A DNA stretch of 64,000 nucleotides from Mytilus californianus (taxonomy: Eukaryota > Mollusca > Bivalvia > Mytilida > Mytilidae): positions 62,070,995 to 62,134,994 of the forward strand of contig NW_026262690.1 of assembly GCF_021869535.1 (NCBI RefSeq), read 5' to 3'. Shown one piece after another: positions 23,527 to 34,972 of this stretch; positions within the stretch are counted from its first letter, which is position 1, and every line of letters starts with the position of its first letter. The notes under the pieces were generated by a model. It ran no database searches and had not been told where the DNA came from. It saw only the letters and a list, made by a program, of their open reading frames with translations. The position numbers were made by a program, and so were the translations under genes.

Positions 23527-24010
23527 ATCATTTTTGTCGAGCCTGCAAAATTTATTTCGCGCAAGCGAGACATAGGGTTCCTAGATTCCGTCGTCAGCGG
23601 CATCAACATATTTGTTCAGTCTGTGGTTGAAGTTTTTTAGACATCAATAACTTTGTCAAACCTACTTTGAGTTTTATGAAATTTGGACAGAAGCTTGTTT
23701 ATAACCAAAAGACAGTATCCAGAGCAAAATTTTGAAAATATTTATTTTCATTTTTCCGTATTTTACCGATTAATGGACTTAGTTTTTTTTTATAGTTAAC
23801 ATTCAGATTTAGTCAGAGCAGGAACATATATTGACACCGCTGACGACAATTGATATATTAGATATACTGTTCCCAGGTCTGAGGTTAAAGTTTTTCGGTC
23901 ATCAATAACTTTGTCAAACCTTCATGGAATTTTATGAAAATTGGACAGAAGCTTGTTTATGACCAATAGACAGCATCCAGAGCGAAATTTTGAAAATATT
24001 TTGTTTTCAT

Positions 24011-24630
24011 TTTTGTCGAGCCTGCGACTTTTGTCGCAAAAGCGAGACATAGCGATCCTACATTCCGTCGTCTTCTGCGGCGGCGTCCACAAATATTCAC
24101 TCTGTGGTTAAAGTTTTTGAAATTTTAATAACTTTCTTAAACTATCCTGGATTTGTACCAAACTTGGACAGAAGCTTGTTTATGATCAAAAGCTAGTATC
24201 TGGAAGGACATTTTGTAAAAATTTATTTCCTGTTTGTCCGTATATTTCTTATAAATGGACTTAGTTTTATTCCGGTTAACATTACATACAGTCTGCAGTT
24301 AAAGTTTTTAAAACATTTATTAGATTTATAAACCATCCTTGATTTTTAACAAACTTGGACAGAAGCTTCTTACAATCAAAAGATAGTATCTAGAGGAAAA
24401 TGTAAAAATTATCCTCTTTATCATTTGTCATTCAATAAATTTATGTGTCAACTCTTTTATAAATCTATAGATTTGATTGCATACTGTATTCATTTTGTAC
24501 AAGCATAACTTTTTTCATACATTTCAAACGTTTTATTTCATTAACTGTAAATCTATTATGTGCATTCCCCTATCACACTGAAGACATAGACAACAGCAAA
24601 AGTAGGCGAGACACTGGGAACCCTTACGAA
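24011..24630 (+). mobile_element. Family F3 element nested in another F3
   Basis: Head TTTTTGTCGAGCCTGCGACT with the hairpin GCGAC-TTTT-GTCGC, a GTCGTCTTCTGCGGCGGCG run and ATTCACTCTGTGGTTAAAG modules. Tail AGGCGAGACACTGGGAACCC, where the terminal stem has lost its loop. Both flanks are T-runs. Confidence 0.6.
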
Positions 24631-24724
24631 TTTTTCCGGATTTTACTGATAAATGGACTTTACTGTCTGGGGGTTAAAGTTTGTTACAATCAATTACTTT
24701 GTCAAACTTTTTTTTTTAAATTCT

Positions 24725-25015
24725 AAAATTAAAATTGAGAATGGAAATGGGGAATGTGTCAAAGAGACAACAACCCTACCATAGAACAGACAACAGCAGA
24801 AGGTCACCAACAGGTCTTCAATGCAGCGAGAAATTCCCGCACCCGGAGGCGTCCTTCAGCTGGCCCCTAAACAAATATATATACTAGTTCAGTGATAATG
24901 AACGCCATACTAAACTCCAAATTGTACACAAGAAACTAAAATTAAAAATAATACAAGACTAACAAAGGCTAGAGGCTCCTGACTTGGGACAGGCGCAAAA
25001 ATGCGGCGGGGTTAA
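24725..25015 (+). repeat. Dispersed repeat R2
   Basis: GGGGAATGTGTCAAAGAGAC through GGCGGGGTTAAACATGTTT. I recognise it as an abundant repeat in mussel sequences. Its last ~50 bp (AGGCTCCTGACTTGGGACAG) are shared with repeat R1. Confidence 0.5.
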
Positions 25016-25089
25016 ACATGTTTGTATTTTACTGATAAATGTACTCACCTTTTAAGTCAACATTAGACTTTTACACTGACAGCAGCAAT

Positions 25090-25430
25090 CGCAGGTTTAA
25101 ATGTTTCTCTCTATTATTATTTTCAAGATAATGGGCATTAATGAAACAAATGATAAAGTTCGTCATTTAAGGGCAATAACTCCCTAAGAAGCCTGACAGT
25201 TTTGATGTAAGCGGACAGTATGCAGATCTCATCATTGTGACCATTTTTGCCACTCCGTTGTTTTTATCCGTTTAAAGTTGTTTTCAAGATAATAAACAAA
25301 ACTTGTGTTTTACCCCGATGTTCAATTTTTAGCCGTGTCGGCCATGGAGATTTTATCGGACTCAATTAAAAACTAGATACCCCAATGATGATATTGTGGC
25401 CAAGTTTAGTTCCAATTGGCCTTGCAGTTT
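25090..25430 (-). repeat. F4-related fragment, inverted
   Basis: CAAGATAATGGGCATTAATG and ACTAGATACCCCAATGATGA match the reverse strand of F4 internal sequence near 13800 and 19110. Confidence 0.4.
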
Positions 25431-25612
25431 CAAAAGGAGAAGAGGTGTTCAAGTGTTGCTTATTTTCTTAAGAGAACCGTCGACCTTAGGCAGGATAGCT
25501 GGCCATTCTAGACAATTAATTAAGATTCGAGGCAAACGCACCTTGTCCCGAGCTTGGTTCGAACTCACAACCTCAGTGTTAACAGGCTAGTGATCACTAG
25601 AGATGAATAACT
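25431..25612 (-). mobile_element. tRNA-derived SINE, minus strand
   Basis: The reverse complement contains CACTGAGGTTGTGAGTTCGA, an RNA polymerase III box B at about 25556-25566, followed by the same body as the plus-strand SINE at 51473 (CTAAGGTCGACGGTTCTC). The box A region is partly lost. Confidence 0.6.
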
Positions 25613-25622
25613 TGGGCCACGC

Positions 25623-25669
25623 AGGTCAATGTCAGAAAAAATATCATCAACTTTTTCTGACATTGACCT
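25623..25669. repeat. Perfect 18-bp hairpin at a SINE end
   Basis: AGGTCAATGTCAGAAAAA and TTTTTCTGACATTGACCT are exact inverses around an 11-nt loop. Confidence 0.8.
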
Positions 25670-26109
25670 AATATTGTAAAATATCGCCGCCAGTTCACTG
25701 ATACTGTAATATAAATAGGAAGGTGTACCAATTACCGATAAATATAAATATGTTTAGTGTGAATATATAGTATATACCGCAATTTGTAGATGTATACTTC
25801 AGTAATGTAATTAATAATACAAGATTATGCAAAAGAGAATGTGGAAAAGTCACATATTAGAGAAAAACTATTAAGAGACAATTAATACATTTACATCATA
25901 CGTCAAAATCGACACAAGTGTTAAACGTAAGAAGTGAAGTAAGGATATATTTTTATGTAATCTTCGATAGAAAGTCGGTTAATGTTGCTTCAATTAGAAC
26001 AGTAATAACATTACTTCATCAAAATAGACGTATATATATATAGAGAGGGAAAGTGTTGGTGCAATGGTTGTTATACGTTATGTTATTATAAACGGACATA
26101 TATAGAAAT
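25670..26109. other. Intergenic, nothing recognised
   Basis: AT-rich DNA without open frames, conserved motifs or repeats that I can name. Confidence 0.5.
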
Positions 26110-26510
26110 AAGATGTGGTATGAATGCCAATGAGACAACTCTCCGTCCAAGTCACAATGTGTAAAAAGAAAACAATTATAGGTCAAAGTACGGCCTTCAA
26201 CACGGAGCTTTGGCTCACACCGAACAGCAAGCTATAAAGGGCCCCAAAATGAGTAGTGTAAAACAGTTCAAACAGGAAAACCAACGGTCTAATCTATATA
26301 AAAAAACGAGAAACGAGGAACACTTCAGAACCACATCAACAAACGACAACCACTGAAGCAGGTTCCTGACTTGGGACAGGTGCAAACAAATGCAGCGGGT
26401 TTAAACGTTTTAACAGGCGCCGGCAACCTTCACCCTTACCTGAAATAGTGTAACATTACAACATAGAACACACTATAAAATATCAATTGAAATGGCTTAA
26501 CTCAATCAAA
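26110..26510 (+). repeat. Dispersed repeat R1, plus orientation
   Basis: Begins AAGATGTGGTATGAATGCCA and continues through TACGGCCTTCAACACGGAGC, ACAACCACTGAAGCAGGTTC and TCCTGACTTGGGACAGGTGC. The same family occurs at 33055, 33818 and 41901, and inverted at 34436 and 41115. No coding capacity. Confidence 0.65.
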
Positions 26511-26818
26511 AAAAATTTTGATCTATGACATAATGTCAGAAAGACAACTATAACCTTGAACAATCGTATTCATTATCCGATAATAATCTCTAAAGTTTTG
26601 ACCCACTTTTTAAAGTGCTATGAAGGGGTTTAATATTTTCTGCCATCGCCTGTATCCAGGTTATAAGGTTAGTGGGTGTGCGACCTTAACAAATGTCATG
26701 ACCTGAATTTTGGCAAAACAGTATTAGGGATCTGAATCCGCTCCACTATAAATGACGGTTGTCATCTGTTGTACGTGTCGTGACGATGTCCAGTGTTATT
26801 TTTATTATATACCCTCAA

Positions 26819-26993
26819 GAGGCGGATCCAGGATTTTTAAAAGGGGGCATAATTCTATATACATATAATTATAGATTTTTTAAAACGATTTTATGCTATA
26901 AAATGATGAAAAAGGGGGATTCTGATTGGAAAATTTGTCATTTTTTAGCATAAAATCGTTTATAAAAAGAATTTCTCTGAATCCGCCACTGCT
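26819..26993. mobile_element. MITE with GGCGGATCCAG ends
   Basis: GAGGCGGATCCAGG at the left and CTGAATCCGCC at the right are inverted (10 of 11). An inner inverted pair, AACGATTTTATGCT / AGCATAAAATCGTT, is nested inside. Confidence 0.6.
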
Positions 26994-27009
26994 CCCTGCA
27001 TACAAAGTT

Positions 27010-27545
27010 TGGGGTATATAAATTATTGATCATGATATCCAAACATCACCATATGAAGGTTTTTTCATTCTGTTTGGTTTTTTTTTTCTTCAGAATTATG
27101 ACCCTTTCACCTTATAAATGTTTACTCTTTACAGAATCGACATTATCATTGCAACTGATAGGTGGTTTGTCGTATCTACATGAAAATTACATCGTTAGAT
27201 CCTAAATGCATGTGATCAAATTGGTAAGCTGTTTCCGTCCACTGAGTTGCACCCCTTTCAATTTAAGACAGTTTGGCCCTCCCGGCACCGACCTTGCTAT
27301 CGCAACTCCTCGTATCTACACGAAACTTAGTATATTACTAGATCCTAATAGGATACACATGTACTTTTGATTTAGATGCTCCAGTTCATTGAGTTTTCCC
27401 AGAGACATGCCTCATTTAGCGTCTTGGAGCTTGGAAATGTTTACCCTATCCAGCTCCTACCTTGACATACCAACTCCTCAAAGATAGCCTGGTTCATTAT
27501 ATTTATATGAAACAAGGTATATTGATAGATCCTGATGAGCAAATA
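27010..27545. repeat. Degenerate ~180-bp modules
   Basis: Three diverged modules share phrases such as CGTATCTACATGAAAATTAC / CGTATCTACACGAAACTTAG and TTAGATCCTAA / TAGATCCTGATGAG. No protein signal. Confidence 0.4.
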
Positions 27546-27635
27546 TCCATGTGTTAAATGTACATGCATCTGAGAAAACATCAAATAAAAAACCAGAAAA
27601 TAGTTCAGATATATATTATCAACTTCTTTCATTTA

Positions 27636-27765
27636 GTCGTTTGTGCTTTGCGAAGACGCAGCACATACCAAAATAAAAGTCTTTGGTTTGACCCGGGTTC
27701 GAACCACGACCTCCCGCACTCGAGGAGAACACGAGACCACCGAGGCGGTACGAAAATAAGAGAGA
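27636..27765 (-). mobile_element. tRNA-like SINE head, second family, minus strand
   Basis: Reverse strand reads GCCTCGGTGGTCTCGTG (box A-like) and then GGTTCGAACCC (consensus box B, + strand 27695-27705). Downstream sequence does not match the SINE at 51473, so I call it a separate family. It lacks a convincing cloverleaf, so not a tRNA gene. Confidence 0.5.
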
Positions 27766-27889
27766 TGGAAAAGTTGATAAAAGAAACAAAGTAATCCTCG
27801 GTGCCAGATGATCGTCCCACATGGCAAATTAACTCCTTAATTAACACAGAGAAGATAACTCTCTGACAAATTTATACAGATACCAATCC

Positions 27890-28930
27890 TCGAAATTTCA
27901 AAACATATTGCCTTGTAGTTTCAGGAATAAAAAAAAAGAGGACTAATCAAATACAAAGATTGCCTCTGGTGGCAATGTTTTTCACCCGATCGGAACTACG
28001 TAGGGTCGTTCGTTTGTAGAAGACCTTCCATAGATCATTCCTGGAAAGCTTGGTTTGTATTGGCTAAGAAGTTTCAGAGGAAAAGAAGAAATGCTATCTT
28101 CTACCGGAATCGTGCCGCCATGTTTGCCACTCGAACAACATTGAATGAGGGATGTGTTGTAGAGAGCCGTCAAATCACCAGTCCTCTTAATTTGTTAAAC
28201 ATTTCGCTTTGTAGCAGTTGGGGTTAAGGGGTATATATTTTTTTTAAATTAACACATCAGAACGATTGTCAATGGTAGTCATGCTTTTTCATTTGAACGG
28301 AACAAAATTATGGTTATTTCCATATATCATTCCTAAAAAGTTTGGTTAATATTGGTCCATATAGTTTCAAAGAAGAAGATGATAATGTGATTTTCCATAA
28401 GGTTTTAATGGAAACTATGTGCCATCAATGCCGGAATGTTTATACCTTGATCATCATTAAATGGGGACATTTAGTAATGAGTCTTCAAATTATCAACCCC
28501 ATACAGTTTAAAAAAATGTCGGTCGTCTTTTTCGTCAATCGGACCCATTACAACTGAGGATCATTTGTAAAGAACCGTCCATACACCTTTCCTGCTAAAT
28601 TTAGTTAAACAGTTTAAAAAGTAGTTTCAGAGATGATGATAAAAATTAGGTTTTCCAAAATTTAAATTGACTTATGTTTGCCACAAATGCTGCCATTACC
28701 ACCCAATCAATATTAAATGGGTCTCTTATGTTTCAAAACATTTTGCCATGTTTAGAGAAAACGAATTTCAAAAAATTCCCAAATCAGAATAAAAGATTAC
28801 CTCTCGGGGGTCAAGTTTTCAGCTGATCTGGAATATAATGAGAATCTTTAAAATTTAATAAAGGCCCTCCAATAAAATGCTTGCCAAATTTGGATCAAAA
28901 TTAGCATGTGATTTCGGATAAGATGAAAGA
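27890..28930. repeat. Three degenerate ~300-bp modules
   Basis: Each module contains variants of CCATAGATCATTCCTGGAAA / CCATATATCATTCCTAAAAA / CCATACACCTTTCCTGCTAA followed by TTTGGTT and an AGTTTCAGAGGAAAAGAAG-like phrase. Non-coding. Confidence 0.5.
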
Positions 28931-28940
28931 GCAGATTGTG

Positions 28941-29124
28941 TAACGTCTGACGCAAACGGGTGACAATTATATTGCCGGCATAGATCTATGTAGATAGTAG
29001 CAAATGATAGATTGTATATATGTACTTTGGTCTTAGTGGACATAGATCTATGCCGGCAATATAATTGTCACCCGTTTGCGTCAGACGTTACATATATACA
29101 ATCTATCATTTGCTACTATCTACA
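28941..29124. repeat. Interleaved perfect inverted repeats A-B-A'-B'
   Basis: A (28941-28990, 50 bp, starts TAACGTCTGACGCAAACGGG) is exactly inverted at A' (29041-29090). B (28989-29024, 36 bp, starts TGTAGATAGTAGCAAATGAT) is exactly inverted at B' (29089-29124). The order A, B, A', B' cannot form a nested hairpin; it has H-type pseudoknot topology. Confidence 0.95.
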
Positions 29125-30314
29125 TAATATTTATATTAGATTTATCGTAATTACTCTGTTCTTCGGGTCGACTTCAATTGAAAATAAAGTCGTTTGTGTT
29201 TGTATAAAAAAACAAAGCTTTCGTCGTCGACTCAGTGACTTAGGGATAATTTATCTTTGCAATTGATCTTTATTTCAATATATCGTAATGACTGACACTG
29301 TAATTGTTATTTTATACTAACCTCTTTACATCCGACACATACTAATTAAAATCCCGTTGAAAATATAGGCGCTTTGGGCAAGGACAATAGTTTATCTTTG
29401 CTTTTTGTTGTTTTTTTTTTGGGGGGGGGGGGGGGGATTTTTTAGCAAATATTTTTTTTAATATTCTATCTTGCTTGCTCTTATCCATACGATATTACAA
29501 TAACAGTAATTTATATTTGCTGCAAACGGTCCGCCGTTCCATCTAAAAGCTCCGCTAGTGTAGCGATAAGCGAACACAACAACAGGCGTCCAGTTTATGC
29601 TGGTATATGCTGCCACTCTATTCTTATTTCATTCGTCAAACTGCATCAAAAAGCGCTATTAATATCTCGAAGGACTTAATATTTAACAGTACGAACAATT
29701 TTGATAAAAAAATATTGTCTTCATTTTATGAATATATTGATTTTAAAGGTAAAAAATTGAAATGAAAATATTTTACAAAATGATTTAATTGAATGAATCC
29801 TTATTGCATTAGCAACAACATTGCTTTAGCAAAATAACAAGGTATATACATATATGACAAATATGACAGATTATCTGTTCAAAGATTTTACTATTTTTTT
29901 TACATTTATTGGAGTTATGAACATATATGTGTGCTGTTTCCTCGGTTAAAAAACCTTTGTCTAACGTAAATTCAAAATTTTTGCTGCGTATCTTTCCAGT
30001 TTGTTCTATTTCTTTTTATTGGACATCTATGGCCTAGCTTCATTTATACAGAGAAGGTGCGTGTTCGTATGACCAAGGACGTTTGTTAGTTATACGTCCT
30101 TGGTACGAAAAATACAGCTGGTGGAGAAATAAATTTAGGTTGGTCGGTTAACGGTTTAAGGTATGAAAGTGACATATCCGGAAATAAATACTCACAACCA
30201 TTATACTTACATAAGTAATGAATTTGAATAAATTTGAATTCGGGTGTACGCCTTTCTATATACTTTTAAATTGAGGAGTTATATACTGTGTAAAACTAGT
30301 TTAAACCCGTAAGA
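29125..30314. other. Intergenic, AT-rich
   Basis: Contains a run of about 14 G at ~29421 and scattered A/T runs. I see no gene, SINE or inverted repeat. Confidence 0.5.
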
Positions 30315-30612
30315 TATTGATGTGCCTGTTCCAAGTCAGTAATCTCGTCTGTACTTGTCTATGTCATATCTTAATGTTAAATACATTATTGAAGTATTGG
30401 TTGTTGGTAGCAAATCTTTTATTGTTTCTCTTTAATGTATTCACTACTTTTCATAGACTCGGGACGATCAAGAGCTTGACATATTGTACAAACATGCACC
30501 TGTTTATTGTTGAAAGCTGCTCGTTGCCCTCGATAGATATCTTTTTTGTTAATTTTGTCGTTGGGTTGCTGTCGCATTGACGTTCAATATGCGGCTATAT
30601 CTCGTTTTATTC
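30315..30612 (-). repeat. Diverged R1-like repeat, inverted
   Basis: GATGTGCCTGTTCCAAGTCA, TTGTTGAAAGCTG and TTGGGTTGCTGTCGCATTGA correspond to the reverse strand of the R1 family. Its open frame is incidental. Confidence 0.5.
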
Positions 30613-30849
30613 ACATTGGCAAAACTTGACAATTTGAATTCTATATAGATGCATCCTTGAAGCGGTACTTAAAAATACTGAAAGAAAATGTATATATATA
30701 TACATAGCACGGATGAAGAATTTATACCACTGAACAGACTTTATTTTTTGTTCTTCTTCTTCCATATGCAGTTCATACCACCAGCTGGTGTATTTTCGAA
30801 CTGATTCGTGGTGCAGACAAACCAATATTTACAGTGCAGTTAAAAATAG

Positions 30850-31960
30850 TATGTACAATTAAAATCGAGCACAGTTCTTAATACAACTTTGTCTTCTGCA
30901 ACTCACACTTGAATGTGTCAATTGAGTTGCAGGCTACAGTAGTTGGTGGTTGGCTGTTCCATAATCTGATGGTGTCTGGGAAGAACGAGTGCTGGTATAG
31001 CTGTGTTCTTACAAATGGAACAAGAAATCTTTGGTTGTGTCCTCTTAATGTTGCTGCTGTTGGAATTAGGCAAGATGATGGTATTGCAACCAGGTGGTTA
31101 ACTATGCGGTACATCATTATGACTTTGTTCGTAGCTCTGCTTTCTTGTAGGGTTGGCCATTGCAGCTGGTGTAATAGGTTTGTTACGCTGGTGGTTCGAT
31201 GGTAGTCACTAGTAACGAATCTTGCTGCCCTACGTTGTACCATTTCCAGGTTATGAATGTTGTTTGCTGTGTGTGGATCCCAAATGATGCTGGCATACTC
31301 CATCTGTGGTCTCACAAGGGTCTTGTAGCAAAGTTCCTTGGTCTTTCGTGGCCATTGGTATATATTTCTCTGCAGAAAAGCCCTGGTGTTGTTGGCTTTC
31401 CTTACTACTTGGTCTATGTGAGTAGTCCAGTTCAGTTTGTGGTGGCTGTTGGCTCCCAGATATTTTGCGCTTTCGACTTCCTCTAAGACGTGACCATGGA
31501 TGTTATATGGCTGTCTAATAGGTTTTCTCTTGTTGGTGATGTGAATGACTTGACATTTGTTGGGGTGGAATTCCATGAGCCAATCATTCTCCCATTCTTG
31601 TAGGGTCTCCAGATCTTTTTGTAGAAGTGCTGCGTCTGTGCTGTTTTTTTATTTCCCTGTACAAGACGCAGTCATCTGCAAATAGTCTAACTGATGATTT
31701 GTTGACTGTGTAATCTGGAAGGTCGTTTATGTATAGAAGAAATAGGGTGGGACCCAAGACGCTGCCCTGAGGAACTCCTGATTAATAGACAGGTGCAGTG
31801 TTGGATCTTCCGTTTTCGAGGACGACATGCTGTGTTCTTTCGTTTAGAAAGTCTTTAATCCAGCTATGGAGACTACCTCGTATTCGTAATGATGTAATTT
31901 ATGCATAAGTCGTCTATGTGGTACCTTGTCGAATGCCTTAGAGAAGTCCATGTAAACAGG
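30850..31960 (-). pseudogene. Decayed non-LTR (LINE) reverse transcriptase, 5'-truncated
   Basis: The minus strand encodes, in order, DFSKAFDKVPH (~31945), [10 protein letters not shown] (~31765), the catalytic LFADDCVLY (~31675), and a 232-residue intact C-terminal frame (31576-30878) with FHPNKCQVIHIT, AKYLG, YASIIWDPHT and RLWNSQPP. This order is that of Jockey/CR1-type non-LTR retrotransposons, which copy themselves by target-primed reverse transcription. A stop lies just before the GVPQG motif and frameshifts separate the blocks; the upstream RT domain and endonuclease are missing. Dead element. Confidence 0.85.
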
Positions 31961-33054
31961 TATACAGTAGTTTTATACTGCAACCATTTTGTTAAACTAA
32001 ATTATCTTTAATACTAGTATTGCGATTTATTTTGACATGTGTTATTGACTGATATATATCGGTTCAATTTTACAATCACTTTTATTGGTTTATTCGTGTT
32101 TCCACTCTTCCTTTCTAGGAAATATTAAAGAAAATCTAAAGAAAAAAATACTGAAAGAACAAAATTGAAAGGGAGAGAGAAAGAGAGAGATTAAAAGCGG
32201 GGCCAGAGACTGATCTGTTTAGCTTTCCTGGTATATGATGGGGTCAAAGTCTAATGACAATAATCCAACAAAAGAAACCAGAACTATACCTATAGTAATA
32301 CACAAGATTCAACAAAAATGCAAGGTCTGTAAAAGTAAAATGCCTTTCAAACTATACTTATATCGGAGAATTTTCAAAAGGGACATGACGAGAGACAATA
32401 ACTTGAAATATCAATTTATTTAGACAAATGGCAAACTGTGGACACTTTCCCCTTTCCTACTAAGTAAAATTAAACTGTGAAAAAAAGGTTTACGGGTTTA
32501 AACTCTGGTCGAGGGGTGGTAAAACCGAGTGAATTGATTGTTCTTGTGTATAATATTTATTTTACTTTATTTGAAAAAAACGAAACTTGTGTCTAATTGT
32601 TAAACAGTATTTGTGACTGAGTTCATTACAGATCATTTGTATATGTCTTATATGAAATCTTTCATAAGAAATAATCCCATTTAGTCATTTGTAACCTGAA
32701 GAGGGGTGGGGGAAAATAAGGGGGCCTTGAAAATTTTGTGCATGGAAACGGGGGTGTCCAATTTTCCAATACTTCATAAGGGGAGGGGACATCAAAAAAT
32801 TTTGGCGACCTTCAGCCACCTGTTTCCATAAAATAAAAAATATAATTTGTTGGCACAAAAAAATACATAATTTTTTTTCGCCTCGCTCCGCTCGTGTCTA
32901 TTGTTAAGATTCAATTCTTAATTTTCAACATCTTCTTCCAAGAATGCATTTTTATCTAACTTGAATTTGCAAACTTCTTTCATAAAGGATATATATGAAC
33001 AATGTGCTGAAATTGAATGAAGGTGGTGTAAATGTCAATGAGACTATAACAGAT
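31961..33054. other. Intergenic, low-information
   Basis: AT-rich sequence with a purine run (AGAGAGAAAGAGAGAGA, ~32170) and a G-rich repeat-like patch at 32700-32830. No gene supported. Confidence 0.45.
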
Positions 33055-33217
33055 ATAAGAAGATGTGGTGTGAGTGACAATGAGACAACTCTCCATCCAA
33101 GTCACAATTTGTAAAAGTAAACCATTACAGGTTAAAGTACGGCCTTCAACACGGAGCCTTGGCTCACACCGAACAGCAAGCTATAAAGGGCCCCAAAAAT
33201 GACTAGTGTAAAACAGG
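33055..33217 (+). repeat. Repeat R1, 5' fragment
   Basis: AAGATGTGGTGTGAGTGACA to GGGCCCCAAAAATGACTAGT matches the first ~160 bp of the copy at 26110, then ends abruptly. Confidence 0.6.
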
Positions 33218-33404
33218 CATATTCCTTTAGTCCCTTCTGACGGTGTGATAATGTATTTCACAACTAGCTTGCTACGCCCGTGTCTATAGATGGTTTTTGA
33301 TTTCAATGAACATAATTAATAATTATATAACTGGTAAATTAAAAGGCAGTGATTTCGTTACCACAAATTAATTAAAATCTTTACCAAATTCTTCCATATA
33401 TATA

Positions 33405-33615
33405 AAGATTTGGTTAGAAAGTTTGGCTGCACCTGTAGAATTCTTATTACAAACGGGATATCCCATCCTAATTATTACGGAGATGTTGTTTATAAAGCCC
33501 GTAAATTTAGACAAATTCCATGTAAACTAATTGATCCTTGAATAAACTTATTCTTAAAACCAGGTTATCAATTTAACACAGTAGTTAAATCATTAAATTA
33601 TGTTTCATAGGACTA
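33405..33615 (+). pseudogene. Retroelement C-terminal coding remnant
   Basis: One frame reads RKFGCTCRILITNGISHP, YYGDVVYKARKFRQ and IPCKLIDP, then stops, and resumes with NTVVKSL. The composition and broken frame suggest the tail of a mobile-element ORF. The CKLIDP-type phrase recurs near 37330. Family not identified. Confidence 0.4.
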
Positions 33616-33817
33616 CTAACATTGTTTTTTTTTTTTTGTTTTTTTTTAATTAAAACATAACTGACTATATATGTTGCTATATATGTACAGTTATGATAAC
33701 TTATGATTCTACATCCTGTAGATACTGTTTACTTATATTTTGGTATTGCACAAGGTCGTGCGTTTCTAAGACTGTTTATGACGTCTTTACACTAAATCCG
33801 TTGCATGTGTACTATAA

Positions 33818-34274
33818 AAAAGAAGATGTGGTATGATTGCCAATGAGACAACTCTCCACAAGAGACCAAATGACACAGAAATTAACATCTATAGGTAACC
33901 GTACGGCCTTCAACAATGAGCAAAGCCCATACCACACAGTCAGCTATAAAAGGCATCGAAATGACAATGTAAAACAATTCAAACTAGAAAACTAACGGCC
34001 TAATTTATGTACAAAAAATGAACGAAAAACAAATATGTAACACATAAACAAACGACAACCACTGAATTACAGGTTCCTGACCTGAGACAGGTATATACAT
34101 ACAGAGTGTGGCGGGGTTAAACATGTTAGCGGGATCCCAACCATCCCCCTAACCTGGGACAGTGGTGTAACAGTACAACATAAGAACGAACTATAAAAAT
34201 CTGTTGAAAGAGGCTTAACTCATCAGATGGATAAAAATACAAATAATACAAATACAAGTGGACGTAAGTAAGTG
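33818..34274 (+). repeat. Repeat R1, long copy, plus orientation
   Basis: Starts AAGAAGATGTGGTATGATTG and passes through CGTACGGCCTTCAACAATGA, CAACCACTGAATTACAGGTT, GGCGGGGTTAAACATGTTAG and GGCTTAACTCATCAGATGG. Best full-length reference copy here. Confidence 0.7.
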
Positions 34275-34435
34275 AGTCACAAACAACTTCTCTCACTTTA
34301 AGGTCTAGTTCCACTACTGATGCAATATTAATTATTAAACGATAATAATATAAATAAATATTATATGCATGTATTTTTGATATAAAGAATAAAACTATCG
34401 AAATTTTAATTATTTTTTTTGGTTGGTTGGGGCAG
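34275..34435 (+). repeat. 161-bp direct repeat X, copy 1
   Basis: AGTCACAAACAACTTCTCTC to GGTTGGTTGGGGCAG; almost identical to 34973-35133, a constant 698-bp offset. Confidence 0.9.
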
Positions 34436-34972
34436 GGACTTTCTAGTTGAAACTTTAGTCTGGGAAAACATGATTTATATATTAGTTGTAATTGGCATTG
34501 AACTAGCTTTCAGTACTCTTTTTTCGGTGCTTTGCGTCTTTTGTTTTATTGCCTCCTACCGATCTTTTGGGTTTCAAATTGCAACTTCTTTATGTGCCTG
34601 TCCCAAGTCAGGAGCCTGTAGTACAGTGGTTGTCGATGGTTCAGGTCTGTCATACATGTATTTGTTTTTTGTAAAGTGTTTTGTTATAAATTATGCCATT
34701 AGTTTTCTCGTTTGAATTGTTTAACATTTTTCATGTCGGTCCTTTTATAGCTGACTATACAGCATGAGTATTTCTCATTGTTGAAGGCCATACGGTTGTC
34801 TATAATTGCTTACTAACACTTCGTTTTAACAGTCTGTTGAAGCCCGTACGGTGGCCTATAACTGCTTAATACCACTTCATTAAAACTCTACTGGATAGCT
34901 GTCTCATTGGCAATTATATCACATCTCCTCATTTTTATATATATCTAAACAAAGTTCCATGAAGTCACAAAC
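34436..34972 (-). repeat. Repeat R1, inverted, between the two X copies
   Basis: The reverse strand carries the R1 order: CCAATGAGACAGCTATCC, GGCCTTCAACAATGAG, CTGACTTGGGACAGGCAC. Its 98-residue open frame is a by-product. Confidence 0.65.

Larger units (their letters stand above)
23527..25080 (+). mobile_element. Family F3 element interrupted by a second F3 and by repeat R2
   Basis: The outer F3 head (TTTTTGTCGAGCCTGC) is at 23527. Its sequence is interrupted at 24010, resumes at 24631 (TTTTTCCGGATTTTACTG), is interrupted again at about 24725-25015 by repeat R2, and resumes with ATTTTACTGATAAATGTACT. Confidence 0.55.

Noticed and set aside
29415-29436. G-run and other G-rich stretches (14757, 18231, 21167, 63744) as G-quadruplex regulators
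   Set aside because: Simple homopolymer runs in repeat-rich intergenic or intronic DNA, with no promoter context to support a regulatory claim.
30909-31486. Plus-strand frames of 95-98 codons
   Set aside because: Antisense shadows of the LINE reverse transcriptase on the minus strand.
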